Part shown: in pieces, positions 51,845 to 64,000 of the stretch
Numbering within the stretch: the first letter of the stretch is position 1
Layout: each line of letters opens with the position of its first letter
Assembly: GCA_963514095.1 (NCBI GenBank)
Contig: OY741282.1
Span: 13,788,347 to 13,852,346 of the forward strand
DNA length: 64,000 nucleotides
Origin: Eutrigla gurnardus
Taxonomy: Eukaryota > Chordata > Actinopteri > Perciformes > Triglidae
Direction: 5' to 3'
Made by a program: the position numbers and the translations under genes
Notes under the pieces: model-generated
What the model saw: only the letters and a program-made list of their open reading frames with translations
What the model was told of the DNA's origin: nothing
Database searches by the model: none

Positions 51845-54800
51845 TCATCTCCGAAACTTGCGGTAGGGCCTGCTCTGGTTATTGTGGTGTGATTTAGAGT
51901 AGGGCTCCCAGCGTTTCCTCTCTGGCGGTTTATTGTAGACGTAGGCCGACGGGCCCGAGTAGTCGTCGTCTGGATTCTCGTCCATCATCTGGAGCTTGGC
52001 CTCGATGGCGCGGATTTTAGCACTAGTACTAGAGGTGAAAAAAGAGAGAAAGAGAGAGGGGATGTTAGCAGGGAGGATGAGAGGGAAATACCAGTGCTGG
52101 TGCTGAGAGGGCAAACTGAGTGATGGACAGGTCTCGGCTCTTGGCTGAGGGGAAAAGAAGAGGAGGTATTAGCACTCTTAGCAGTGGGAGGGACAGATGC
52201 ATGGGGGTGGGTGGGAGCACAACTTGCATTTGGAAAACGGTGAAAGCGAATTTCAACAAACAAGTGAGAAAAATTACAGTGCGGGTGAGGAGGAGAGCGG
52301 GTGAGGGAAAGGGTGTAAGAGGTATCTAAAAGCAGGAGAGAGAAAGTCTAGAGGGAGAATCGCAGCGGCGAGGAGGAAAAGAACGTTTATAGCTTCTCTC
52401 TTGTGCCGTGTGGAGAGATTGTTTTGAAGTTTACACTACAAGTGAAGTGCGGATACTTTTCTGAATCCCTGATGGCTGACAAGTTGCTACACACTGGATT
52501 GTCTCTGTAAGAGTCGATACAAGAGGCCTTTTGGCGACTTAAGCTCACGTTGGACTGGCATAGTTACAGTGTGTTTGTGTGTGAATGTAGCCACAATAAT
52601 GGAATATGGAACACGTGAGAAGCTGCTTTAATGGGACATCAGTGTTTTTGGAACCAAAACATCGTTCAGATGAACTTGAATCGCCATTTAGTGGTGAAAG
52701 CAACAAGTCCACAAGCTCTCCTATAATAACTTCAGCACCAAGCAAGGGATGATTTGTTAGCGAAGCCCCTGAAGTGACTAGAAACTATGTCCACACTGAG
52801 CTGACAATGTAATGTTTGTGTGACGACATGCAGCGACAGTACGTTTTTTTTTCTGGGTTAGCAGAAGCTTAGTAGAAGCAGAAGTTCAAGACAGCGGGGC
52901 TTTGATGAAGCTGACTTAGTGGATTCTGAGGGATAAAAAGGATGGTGCAGCTGTGCGTTTGGTACCAACCTGAGGTGGTTGGTAGGAAGGGCCCCGCCCT
53001 CTGCTGCCCCGCTGCATGACGGTTCCAGGCTCGGTGGCATCGTCTTGTCATTGCGGAAACCTTCAAACCTCTGTAGATGAGACACGTGGCCAAAACAAAA
53101 TGACACACAGACAGTGATGGAAACATGGATGGACAGACAGATGGAGAGAGAGAAAGGGGTAAAATAACAGGTGGAAGCAAGAAAAGAACCCCGTGAAAGG
53201 AGACGGAGACACATGGATAGTCGCAGCTTAACCCCCCAGGAAATGAGCTCAGTGCGTCATGTATTTCTCTAGATTTGGTCAAAATCAATATAATACTGTC
53301 AATGTGATTAGATAGTAAGGGGTTCTCACATTTTGAGTACAATCACACCTGCATTAGAAACACTTTAGTGCCCAGGTGGAGCAGGAGAAGAAGACAGAGA
53401 AGAAGAAAAACATCCACATTTAGAAACCATCGGACCTCCAAATGAACACTGACAGCAGTTCTCGGAAGAGTCAACTCCAGCTTCCTCCCACAAACATCAA
53501 CATTATTAAACTGAAGTATTGATTTTGTTTGTGTCTGCTCAAACAGACAGGGGGGGGGTAAAGAGGGAGCAGCTGAAGAGCAAAAAACCAACGTCTGCAC
53601 GCATTCCTCTCAAAAACCACCTTCCAAACATCTCCACCAGCCAACACAGAACTCTCGAAACCTGTGAAGCAGAAAAGACAAAAAAAAAACAAAGCAACGG
53701 TCACATGATGGGCGAGAGAAAACCCCGGCGCTTGGTGCAGAAGCAGCCATTCGCAGGAATATGATGCTTCAGATTAGTGGCACTGAATCAAGTTACGTGA
53801 CATTAATGCACACACATGGTCTTACTATACTGTCCAGAGGAATAAATAACACATATAGCCAAGAATAGGTCTAAAACAATGACCATTCCACCAGCCAGGA
53901 CCCTTCCCTTCCACCCATTCCTAAAGGCATGTAGCTAGAACGTATATAGATCTACAACACGTATGCAATCAGGCCATACTCACTCTGTACACAAGTCAGA
54001 GCTTAAGTTACAAGAGAGTTCAAATGTTTGTTGTGGCTGAAATATCTGCACTTTGGATGTTATATAGCCTACACTGGAACAGGCAGACAGTTAGTCAAGC
54101 AGTATTTTGTGATAGATGGTTAGTGATGATGGGAATTTAATGTACCAAGAATGTTAACATAAATAACACACAAGCACACCTTGGCTAAACTGAGAATTGC
54201 CGAGTAGAGGAATAACAGAGCACTGAGGTAAAAAGCCATGGATGTTTGTGAAGGGTTTTGGGCAACACTTCAATAAACGTTCATCAACGTGTATTTCCTC
54301 TCTTTCAAAGCCATATAATAAAGTCAAGATGTAAGCCTGGAAATGAGAAACGCCAACGCCAACTGTCTCTGACTCACTTATGCCAGCATGTCACTTCTGG
54401 GTCGGAAAGACAGGCTTGCTAAAAAAAAAATATATATATATATATATCACATCCAAACTTGTGAAATACAGATTACACTGTGAAATCCTGTTTTTAAACC
54501 CTGAAGGAGAACAATCACAGACTATGTGAGACAATGTGAGGAAGATTTTAATTTGTATATTCATCTGAAAGCAAGTCATAGGGTGAAATTATGCATCTTG
54601 CAATTCCTCTTTGTCCGCTGACCAGAAAGGTTGGTCCACAGCGAGCAGCTTGACAGAAACAAATCGCTGTGTTGCAGCTTTGCTCATACCTGGTGGATGT
54701 GTTTGCAACATCATAACCATGTGTTGTATGTGAGCATGCTTTAGAATTAAAGATGAGAAAGACTTCACACCCGCACAAATTTCTTCAAATTAAACGTGCC

Positions 54801-55225
54801 GCTTAACTAGTTCGGCGATGCAGCAACATTTCTTCTGGCTGATGACTTACTAAAAAAAATGTATAAAATCCAGATGTTGGTGACACATGGACATGTTGGT
54901 GAGCTGTGTTACTATAGCTTTGAGAAAACATTCACAGTAGAAATGAACAGAGGCCGCTGGCAAGTGTAAGGGAAGGGCATGCAGAAGGTGTTGACAGACA
55001 CACAGTGGTAACAGTTTCTTTGCTTTTGAGTCGCCTAATGACACAGACTGACAGACAGACACTGACAGACAGACACTGACAGACAGGTATTAACTCTGGT
55101 ATATAAAGAGCTAAAACATTAGGTTGATAATGCTGCAAATAACCAAAACTATTTTTGGTAGGAATGGTGGATTTATCCTACTACGTGTTGTCTCAGAAGC
55201 GGCAGCATTGACCTTGACCTCCCTC

Positions 55226-55311
<86 letters not shown>

Positions 55312-56042
55312 GGCGTGATTCGTCTCTATACAGGATATCCCTTCACCCAATGCCAGTAGGCGGTCTATTGTTAAGAGACAGGCATAGGTTGTGCTGCGAT
55401 CCCACTGCTGACCATGATCCAACCACTGCTAGTAATGTGAAATTGTAAACCTTTTACCACTCAGACTGAAACTCTGCATTAAAGAACGCCCTTCATCTTA
55501 AGAATTATTGGTTATGTCTCTATTCTTTTCAGCCTCGTTTTGGACTATGATAACAGGAACCAGGTTCCTTGACTGTTTTTTAATCTGTTTGGTGATGAGC
55601 TTTTTGAAATAATGCACAGACGTGTATTTTGTCAAACTGTCACAATCACAGTGCCATACAAAAAGGTGTTGTGCCTTAATCCACTGAGCCAATCAGGCTG
55701 TATACAATTGTCAGATTTATAAAAAGGGAACCGAGTTTGACACTTACCCTCACCTGTGCATGCGCCCAGCGCACCACCAGCTTCTTGGACAAAGCTAGCT
55801 TCCCATTTAAACACTGGATCGCCCTCTCTGCCTCCTGCAGACGGACAGTCATGGTTGAAAAACACACAAGTCCTCAAATGATTAGTCTTCACAATAGAGA
55901 GATGAGAGAAACAAGAACAGGTGATGACATACGACTCTGCAGATAGACCATAAGTGACCTGTGTGTAAATGTGTGTTTCTATGTGTTTGAGAGGCAGTGT
56001 GAGAAAATGTAGTTGATACTAAATTATATTAATTAAGCACTT

Positions 56043-56107
<65 letters not shown>

Positions 56108-59100
56108 TAAACACACACTTCCTCTGTATAATCCTTTTGGGACGGCTTCATATCCCACTGATAGACACTAGCTGTGAAATGAGATGCTTATCACAAACCC
56201 CCGGCTCACTCCAAACCAAATACAGCCGCTGAACCTGTGAAGCTGAGCGGCTCCTTTTAAGTGCTTCTTTTAGAAACCACGGTTCACATCGGTGAGACAC
56301 ATAATCAGGTCCCGACTGTGTGAAGAAATCTAATAGAGCTTTCTTAAGCCTCGACCCCGAGTTTGTACCATCAGTAGTGGCAGAATAAAAACAATAATGC
56401 ACATTAAAATCAAATATAAATCATCTTAAATATAAATCTTGCACGTACCTCCCTGGTGTTGAAGTTGACAAAGCAGTAGCCTCGGGGCTGTCCCTCCAAA
56501 GGCCCAGACTTATGAAACAGGAAGTCAAACTGCTTCACATTCCCAAACTTCTCCAACAACTTCACCAGGTTGTACCTGTCAATAGAGGAGTCAAGTATAA
56601 GAGGGCAGGAAAAGACAGAAAAATGACACATACACTAAGAAGAGATAACGTGTATCTACTCTATACACAATATCTGGTAGTTCAACCCTGTGAACTAGCA
56701 ACGCAGACCTGCTCCACACTGTATTTGCAGCCCTACAGTCTGTGAATCTGTCAAGCGGGGCTAATGAGAATGACAGCTTTCTCTCCCCGACACCTTTTTA
56801 GCAGCAGGCCAGCTGGTGTGGCGGCCCGCTGACAGTAAATCTCTCATTGAGACAATGCTGAGGATACAGTAGCAGCACAATGAGGGAATAAAAAAGAGGA
56901 AGCCTCAAATCTCCCCTGAGCAACGAGCGCTACACAAACAACATCCACTCACTGTGTGGAGCTGCCTGGGACCGCCGGAATACGCACAAACATAGATATG
57001 TGGTCATTGAAGAGCTATGCGGTGTGTGTGAGGACTCGGAGGCTTGCGTGTCACTGACCACTGGCAGGCATGGGAAAAAGATTCCTTCTGACAGTTTGGA
57101 AATGAGTTCAGGGCCACCTGTAAACTGCATTCACTCCTATATTACTGCAGACGATTAAGTGTTGTCAATGCACGCTGAGCAGCAGGTGCTTTTCCATATC
57201 ATGACTCGTCAAGGATCATATGGTATGATTTATTTGTACAATAAAAGAAAGAATAAGGAATTATCTGGGGTTTGTTCTTCCATTTGATATACAATACAGT
57301 ACTTTAACTGTAACCCAGTAAGCCATGGCAGAGTGACAGTGAGCCAGCATTCACAATAACAGGACCCTGAACCTTGAAGAAGCTAAAAGGAAGTCCTTCG
57401 TTATTCATTTCATCATTTAAACCTGAGCTTTTCCTACTGTGACATGTCAACATGTCTTCTATGAAGGAGAGGTTTACCAATCAATAAAAAAACCCCAACA
57501 AAAACAAAAGTGAAAATGCACAAACAAAGGAACTCAACAAAAACCTTCCTGTGTTTTTGTTTCTGTGCCTTTATCTTGTGTGACTGTCCAGGCCTCAGAG
57601 TGACCCCATGTGTTTTATATAACCGAAGAATTAAAGAGGAATTAATGCTTCAGCCTTTTATTGTTGAGCTGATGGTTATTTTTAAGCCTGAAGTGGTTTG
57701 TGTGTGTGTGCCACCGAGGAGATTACTGTATGACGTTAATGTGCGAGCACGCATTGATGTGTATGAATGGGACTCAATGTGGGATACGGAGGGTGAATTG
57801 TGCATCCAAGTTACAGGTTGTACTAATGTCTTCCATCTACGACTCCCTGGAGGGCTTTAGGCCAAACAGAATTCCTGCTTTTCCCAGACAACACCCTGCG
57901 AGCCTCCCATGTGACGGGGGCTCCTCCAGCAGTACTAAGCTCATTTACAAAGAAACGCTGATATTATTTAAATGTATTTTTTTAATGACACACTCTTTTT
58001 TCACACACATTTTTGCACCTTTGCAATACTAACCAGGAAATGAGAAAGGCAGTCATTTACGTAAAATGCAAAAATATAAAATGTGATAATACACTAAATA
58101 TGACCTTTATATATATATTCAGATAAATGCATATCACATATTTGCACATATGTGTAATTGTGAGAGAGACTGGATGGCTGACACTAACATCATTTTTGGA
58201 TGCTCGCAAGCTGAACCACAATGGGCCGCTCCTCCTGGGGGCTGTAAAACCCACCGGAGGAAGAGGAGGAGAGGGGGAGGAAAGGGAGGGAAAGGTGGGG
58301 AGACTGGGAGACTAAAGTTCATAGAGGGGATGTTGACGGCAAGGTGAAAGGTGGAGGAAGAGGAGGAGGAGCCAAAAGAAGAGATGGGGTGAGGAGCCAG
58401 GTAGAAGAGACTCAAGGCAAAGAAGAGGAAGGAAATGAAACGGGGGATGCGAGTCCAGTCCAGATAAAGATAAGACAAAAGGTCCGATGCTGAATAGGTC
58501 AGAGGGGGGAAAGGTAAGAGAGGAGTGTTTACTTTCTGGCAGAGCAGTATCTGCAATTTCTTCACATTTTCATAAATATCTAGGAGTGCAGTATGAATAA
58601 GATTATGGTTATCAGTTCTTTAATAAAACATCATGACAACTTCCACGTACACAACTTACAAATTTAACAAGAGGGTCAGATAGGGAGAACAAAGAGGCAG
58701 ACGGTGATGGATTACCATTAACGATAAATTCCCTCTCTGAGCAGCCAAAAGCACAAAACATGAATATGTGCTGAAAGAGTTACACCTGCTGTGTCTCTGC
58801 TGTGTGTGCAGGGCAAGAAAATCTGATTTATTATGTTGGATGCTCATCTAAGCTCCGAGAACAGTTTAAAGAATGTGACTATTTACTGGTCCTTTAATTT
58901 CTATGGAGCATTTAAAGGGGCAGTAGTTAGGAAGATTACAGTTTTCTCATAACAGAGTTGCAAGACAGAGATTTTTTGATTAATTTTTCAAAATCACAAG
59001 CTTGGGATATATTTTTGTAGATGTTTGTAAGATATGAGCCCCACAGGAATCGTATACCCTAAGAAAACTCTGAGATCAGTAATGACCACAACACACATGC

Positions 59101-60085
59101 CAAAATCTTTCTTTTTGACAGCAGACACATCGCCTACAGCCTTCTTACCCTCATTATGTCCTAATCGATCTAACATTTCCCCCTGACCAGCAGAGCAAAC
59201 CTGGATGCATCTGTACTCTGATCAGCAAATGAGGCCAAGAACTACAATATAATTACTCTAGAATAGTGCTACTATATTAAAACATGCAATATAAGGTGAG
59301 GTAGGCTGTTTATTTTCACCATAATTGGGCAATAATTAGATTGTTTTTCAAGTTGTACCCACAGGTAGGCAGGAAAATGCCAAACAAAAAATAAAATAAT
59401 ATAAAGTGTATAGCCCAAGTGTAATACTCCTACATGTTAAAATGAACCACTTCTGCATAAAAACAGGAAAATAATCTTTAAAAAAAATAGTTGTAGTGTA
59501 GTACACAATTTGATGTCTTTGGGGGGGAAAAAAGTTCTTGCAGAATAAGCAACGTCTTATTAACTATTCATGGCCTCATGTACTCATAATCAGCACCTTG
59601 CATTTCAGGTCTGCATTCCTCTTCTGCACTGAGTTTTGGTTTGGCTTACCGGGACAAACAGAGGGAGTACTGCGTATGCTACCCAGGAGCTAATTAATCT
59701 TCCCAATCAGCACCAGGGGCCACGGGCATTTCTCTTGTTTTCCCTCCATACTGTGGAGTAGTGAGCTAGTTAAGGAGAGGTAGAGCAGAGCAGGGAAAGG
59801 GGAAGGAAACGCCTGTCTAGACGCCCATACATTCTCCAGCAGCCCCCACAGGCGCACAAACACACCCCTCACCCCCAAAATACTACCTTCTCTCCATCAC
59901 AATATATAAGGGTCCTCTCCACAGTCACATTTGGAGTTTTGCACATTCAACGTGACAATGGAAGGCTTGCATTGTACATACATACATGTATGTTGTGTAA
60001 ATGAGACACACTTATAGTGTACACACAGCCACCTTAGTATGTTGCACCACTACCAGCAGCTGCCACCCAAACATCAACTGTGTAC

Positions 60086-60174
<89 letters not shown>

Positions 60175-60305
60175 AGGTTGACACAGAGAGAGTAAACAGG
60201 GCAGGTGAGTGAGGAATGATGGCTGCTCCTTAGCAGAGCAGGTCTCCACGCCTCGATGCCTCTCTTTCACACACCCAGCCCTGTCTGCTCAGTCTCAGCC
60301 TGTGT

Positions 60306-60374
<69 letters not shown>

Positions 60375-60639
60375 CTAATCAATCATATATGCACACACAA
60401 TGCATTGCCTCTCTACGAGGGAGAGCCTGGTAAGTTGGAAAGCAATGCCTCAGATTCATAACACAGTCCACTTTACAGGAACCTCTAATCCAACACTTGC
60501 TAAATTCTGAAACTCGTGGTGGATTTACTTACTCTGTAATTTTGGGATCAATGTTGCCTATCCACAAGCGGTTTCCATCATGGGCCACACTCTCTGACAC
60601 GATGGAGGCATTTTTCACTGTCTCTGCTGCAGACGACAT
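51845..60639 (-). CDS. rbm18: RNA-binding protein 18
   Basis: Small RRM protein of largely unknown function. Coding exons on the - strand: 60533-60639, 56449-56575, 55748-55834, 52970-53070 and 51845-52028, 606 nt, 201 aa (human 190). The single RRM covers about residues 24-101, with RNP2 LWIGNI (25-30) and RNP1 RGYCFVNF (67-74). The segment VKQFDFLFHKSG is shared with human RBM18. After the RRM, SKKLVVRWAHAQV leads to a variable Ser/Pro-rich linker (exon 5) and a conserved SAKIRAIEAKLQMMDENPD helix. The C-terminus is basic (SHHNNQSRPYRKFRR). The start codon lies 7 nt into its exon (acceptor at 60646/60647), so a 5' non-coding exon is required. The linker and tail account for the extra length over human. 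Confidence 0.96.
54431..54447. repeat. Poly-A followed by (TA)n
   Basis: About ten A then eight TA units, in an rbm18 intron. Confidence 0.85.
55047..55086. repeat. 14-bp tandem repeat
   Basis: ACTGACAGACAGAC in nearly three perfect head-to-tail copies, in the rbm18 intron before the last RRM exon. Confidence 0.85.
55229..55309. repeat. (GT)n microsatellite
   Basis: About 40 TG units, in an rbm18 intron about 440 bp from a coding exon. Confidence 0.95.
56047..56103. repeat. (GT)n microsatellite
   Basis: About 28 GT units in the 615-bp intron between two RRM exons. Confidence 0.95.
60089..60173. repeat. (CA)n microsatellite
   Basis: About 42 CA units. Confidence 0.95.
60307..60373. repeat. 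(CA)n microsatellite
   Basis: About 33 CA units, about 160 bp from rbm18 coding exon 1. Confidence 0.95.
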
Positions 60640-61521
60640 GTGTACTCTGTGGGAGGCAGGGATAGAAAACGGAGTGATAATGTTTACAAAAGAAAAGGCA
60701 GCGGAAAGTGAACTTGTTTTGCATTTGTGTCAGATATTCAGCAGTTATTAACATGCAGAAAGGGTTAATTTTAAGACTAAAATATTGTCTCACAGAGTGA
60801 CTATATTACACTATACAATACTAACTATATCTCTCTGAGCACCGGGACTTACCAAACATCTTTTTGACCTACGGTTCAACCACATTCAACTCCCAGACCG
60901 TAATAAATAATTTGTGCTTTGAAATAAGAAGCTCCCTGGATAGGTCAAATAAATAAGTCTACATAAATAAGTGGTGTTAATAACATGTAGGCAGTGCTTA
61001 CATCAACTGCAAGTACAGTGCCTATTCACATCGAAAATGGCAGGCGATCTGATTTATTTAATTTCATTATATTAAAAAGAAAATCATTTGTCTGTTCACT
61101 TCATTTCTCGGTTGCACAAAGTCTAGATAAATGTTCATTTATAGTTTAGATATCTAGCATTCTCAGGTAATACTTTATTTCCAGAGTCAGGACATTGTGT
61201 AGGTGTGTTACTTTTATTCGCCGTGTGTTGATAATAGTAGGTTCTTGTGTTCCCCCATTAATGATATAGGGGTTCTCTTAGTAAACGTCAACTACTCGCT
61301 AACGTTAGCTTAGCTCACCGCAGGTTGGTCGATGGACTACTATCCGCGCGTTATCAACGTGTGCTGGTTAAAAACGATTGTATAAGGTTAACGTTAAACT
61401 AACCCCCGTCATGCAGGTAGAGATATGTTGAAGATTATCAAAACCACTAAACAGTTAACTGTCCGTTTTGGACGAGCAGATGATTGCTAGCAGTGAGATA
61501 GCTTAGATAGCATCACGTTAC

Positions 61522-61680
61522 CTCCTCGGTCTGTCGAACTTCCTCGTTGATGGCGACTAAATTTCGAACTTAATTTACGAGAAATCCCACTTCGGGACGA
61601 TTCAGTCACGTCAAAACGTAATGCTAATCATTTCAAGCGATTTTTATGTCTTCCTCCTATAAAACTGACCAGGTTGGCTA
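61522..61680 (-). other. Probable rbm18 5' non-coding exon
   Basis: On the - strand CGAGGAG is followed by GTAACG, a good donor at 61521/61520. The first coding exon needs an upstream partner joining at 60646. No ATG opens into the donor, consistent with 5' UTR. The upper end at about 61680 is a guess. Confidence 0.5.
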
Positions 61681-61782
61681 GCTCGAAGGATAGTCGCCTT
61701 GCTATCGTCTCACAACAAAGGCGCGGGGTGATGTCGTAGTTTGTTTAACCGTCTGTGGAGTCGAGAGGAGGCGCTCGTTTTA
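61681..61782. promoter_or_regulatory. Probable bidirectional promoter, rbm18 / next gene
   Basis: CpG-containing DNA (AAGGCGCGGGGTGATGTCG) between the probable rbm18 first exon (-) and a candidate + strand exon. In human, RBM18 and MRRF are arranged head-to-head, which is the expected arrangement here. Confidence 0.45.
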
Positions 61783-61997
61783 ATGTTTAGGACCGCCCGC
61801 ATCCCTCTCCTCGGGACCCGAGTCATCTCGGTCTGCCGTTTCAGGCAGGAACCCCGCCCATTCTGTACACGCCATGAAAAATTTCAAACGCAAAAACTGG
61901 AAGTCGCAAAGCTTCGGGCGCGTGATGATGACGACATAGATGTCAAATGTGGCTTTTCCTCAGCTAGCATGCTTCTGAAAATGCTGTAAACTTGAAA
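61783..61997 (+). other. Candidate first exon of a + strand gene (mrrf by synteny)
   Basis: A strong donor, GAAA followed by GTAAGTAAC, sits at 61997/61998 next to a CpG-rich promoter. An ATG frame from 61783 runs 68 codons (starting MFRTARIPLLGTRVISV) and stops at 61989, eight bases before the donor. It therefore cannot continue into the next exon: it is either an upstream ORF or chance. Its first about 30 residues are Arg-rich with few acidic residues, as in mitochondrial presequences. No mrrf coding sequence is recognisable in the window, so identity rests on synteny only. Confidence 0.3.
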
Positions 61998-64000
61998 GTA
62001 AGTAACGCCTTCCTGTTGAAAGTTGCCTTTTGCCGTGTCGTATCTTAAATTAACGACAGTGTTATGGTTAGCAACTACGTGTTTGAGGTTTAGTTTGTTG
62101 TTAAGAAATGCGGTATGCACGCCCCCCCATCACACCGACCTTCACACCGCTTCATGTCGGCTTACATAAAGTGTTAGGACCCGTCATTTATCTTAAATGT
62201 GTTCGTTACTGTCGTATCTTCCTGCTTTACTCGAGAATCAATTATAAAACCCAGTAGTGAAACAACCTGGTGGTGCCACTCGCACGAGCTGAAAGGCATA
62301 ATAACTCAGTAATGATAACCAAAATGCAATATTGACGAGCCTATGTGCCTAGTGCCGAGCTAGACATGCATGATGGTGTAAAAGGCTGCCGGAGTCGAGG
62401 TCATTTTACAGCATTTCTAGCACCATAGCGTTAATAAATTAGCATAAAATAATTGAGAGTACATTTATATTTCAAATAATCGTTAGTTGCAGCCTTCCTC
62501 TGAAGATGTTTGCTTGCGTGGTCATAATCAGATACTCTGCTGTGTTATTATCTGCTCAAACTGTAAAGTGTGCAGAAGAGAGATCATGCGGGTCGACCAG
62601 CTGGCTTCTGCCAGTAGAAGAAGGAGCTGTGTGTCTGCAGCTGCTGCTGCTGCTGCTGCTGTGTGAAATCTACAGGATATGAGGCTACAGTATCCCACTG
62701 AACACCTGTGCTTCCCCTTTTCTGCTCGACTGCCACTCTAAAGAGATCCATCACCGTCCCACATCTGAGCCTATCTCTGCTCTGCCACTGTGCGCCCTAT
62801 CACATCAGCTTGTCAGGAAACCTGCCAGCCGAGGGTGCCTGGTTTGGATTTGTATTGTTGGTGGCGGTCCACAGCCTTAATGTTGCCCCTGGACTGTGTT
62901 TGGATTTTGGTCGATATCTAAGTGAGTCATAAGTGAATGTTGGATCAACACCGGGGACTTGTGGCTTGGCCAACGCAACCATTAAAGAGATTTAATTAAG
63001 TGATTTAGTATTATAGTCCTTCATTTTTTAATGGCCAATCAAATATGTTTTCAGAGTGGTGAGTTTGCTTTTTTATTAAAAAAAAATTAATGTCCAGTGA
63101 AGAAAAATACATTTTATAATACAGTTGAGTGCATTTGATCTATCACTTCTCAGTCATTAGTCGAGTGTAGTTTGTTTGTACTTTTTTTGCATTTTACTTA
63201 CAACTGAAAATATTTCTGGCTTTTTAAACATTTTTACAGAACAAATATATCTCTGTAATACGGTGCATTTGGAACCGTTTTTCTCACTTGTTACCAAATT
63301 GTCTTTTAATGCAGCGGCTTGTTTTTCCTCACAGCTACCAGTTATAAATACACACCAGACAATAGAGGACGTCAGGCAGCAATTCACTGCGAGCTCTTCA
63401 CAGTCGCTGACTGTGAAAGACCGGCTTTAGTGTGCGTTTGTGTCCGTGGGCTTAGATATGTCAGAGTTTGTCTGTGCTTGCATGCACTCCGAGGTTCAGT
63501 GACACAGTTTGTAGTCGGGAGCCAGTTTGCGCGGTGGGAGGTGGTTATTCCATAGAAAAGGAGTGGTTGGTCTCATATTGTTGTGTGATTTTTGAACAGG
63601 AGGTTCCCCCCCTTCAGGAATGCCCAAACAACTGTGCCTGAGCTGAGTGTAGACTTTGTGTTGGCCCATGGATTTGTGTGTGTAAGAGGAAGGGAACAAG
63701 CATGTCTAAAGTGTATTTGAATGTAATGGACAGCTGAGAACAGAAAGTTCTTCAAGAGCAGCGATTTTGACTTTTCATATCAGCAAAAGCACAGTTGAAA
63801 TTTCACCCACTAATTGAGCCACACACTAATTTCATTAATGAGTGGCTCGATTCTTTGAAGTGTTGCAGTTCGTCAGGTCAGTGAGCCTTTTCACAGTTCA
63901 TGAACTGTAAAGCAGGATGATATTTTAGATGATGATTTAAATTTGTTACTTAAGTAACGATGGTGCTGTAATGTCAGTACAAGATGTAGGCCTACCTCCT
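61998..64000. other. Probable intron, no exon recognised
   Basis: It holds a (CTG)7 tract at 62641-62661 and AT-rich DNA. If the candidate exon at 61783-61997 is real, this is its first intron and the next exon is beyond the window or too short to recognise. Confidence 0.4.
62641..62661. repeat. (CTG)7 microsatellite
   Basis: Seven perfect CTG units. Confidence 0.9.

Larger units (their letters stand above)
56576..60532. other. rbm18 intron between the first two coding exons
   Basis: A 3.96-kb intron. It contains two long (CA)n arrays at its upstream end and a purine/pyrimidine-skewed patch at 58240-58420. The frame at 57510-57860 (+, 116 codons) has no recognised domain. Confidence 0.8.

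Noticed and set aside
57510..57860. 116-codon + frame in an rbm18 intron
   Set aside because: No known family, partly simple-sequence; treated as chance.

Overview
This is vertebrate nuclear DNA, most likely from a teleost fish. The coding exons are short, with GT-AG introns. Every recognised protein is close to its human orthologue, and the non-coding DNA carries a very high density of long (CA)n/(GT)n microsatellites. Four genes were assembled exon by exon, and their order and strands are those of human 9q33.2: ndufa8 (-), morn5 (+), lhx6 (-), rbm18 (-). The species cannot be named from the sequence.

Layout. 1-20.0 kb: a gene-poor flank with a minisatellite, a 200-N assembly gap, many simple repeats, a 5'-truncated non-LTR retrotransposon tail (about 12.18-12.74 kb) and a dispersed-repeat block (about 15.8-16.56 kb). 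20.19-24.74 kb: ndufa8, 4 coding exons, 172 aa. 24.74-25.23 kb: a 484-bp head-to-head promoter with an NRF-1-type palindrome and a perfect RFX X-box. 25.23-33.76 kb: morn5, 5 coding exons, 179 aa, with a 6.1-kb last intron. 36.13-48.82 kb: lhx6, 9 coding exons, 376 aa, two LIM domains and a homeodomain, tail-to-tail with morn5. 51.84-60.64 kb: rbm18, 5 coding exons, 201 aa, one RRM, plus a probable 5' non-coding exon near 61.5 kb. 61.5-62.0 kb: a probable bidirectional promoter and the possible first exon of a + strand gene. By synteny this would be mrrf, but no mrrf coding sequence is visible.

The genes are syntenic neighbours rather than one pathway. ndufa8 makes a mitochondrial complex I subunit. 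morn5 makes a MORN-repeat protein linked to cilia and flagella. lhx6 makes a LIM-homeodomain regulator of forebrain interneurons and craniofacial mesenchyme. rbm18 makes a small RRM protein. No clearly novel gene system is present. The best second looks are the two-motif ndufa8/morn5 promoter, a homeodomain/PBX-MEIS motif cluster in lhx6 intron 1, tandem splice acceptors in lhx6 and rbm18, a MITE-like element just past the ndufa8 stop, and a degenerate first MORN motif with an extended C-terminus in morn5. Exon borders and proteins were worked out by hand from the sequence; no database search or RNA evidence was available.
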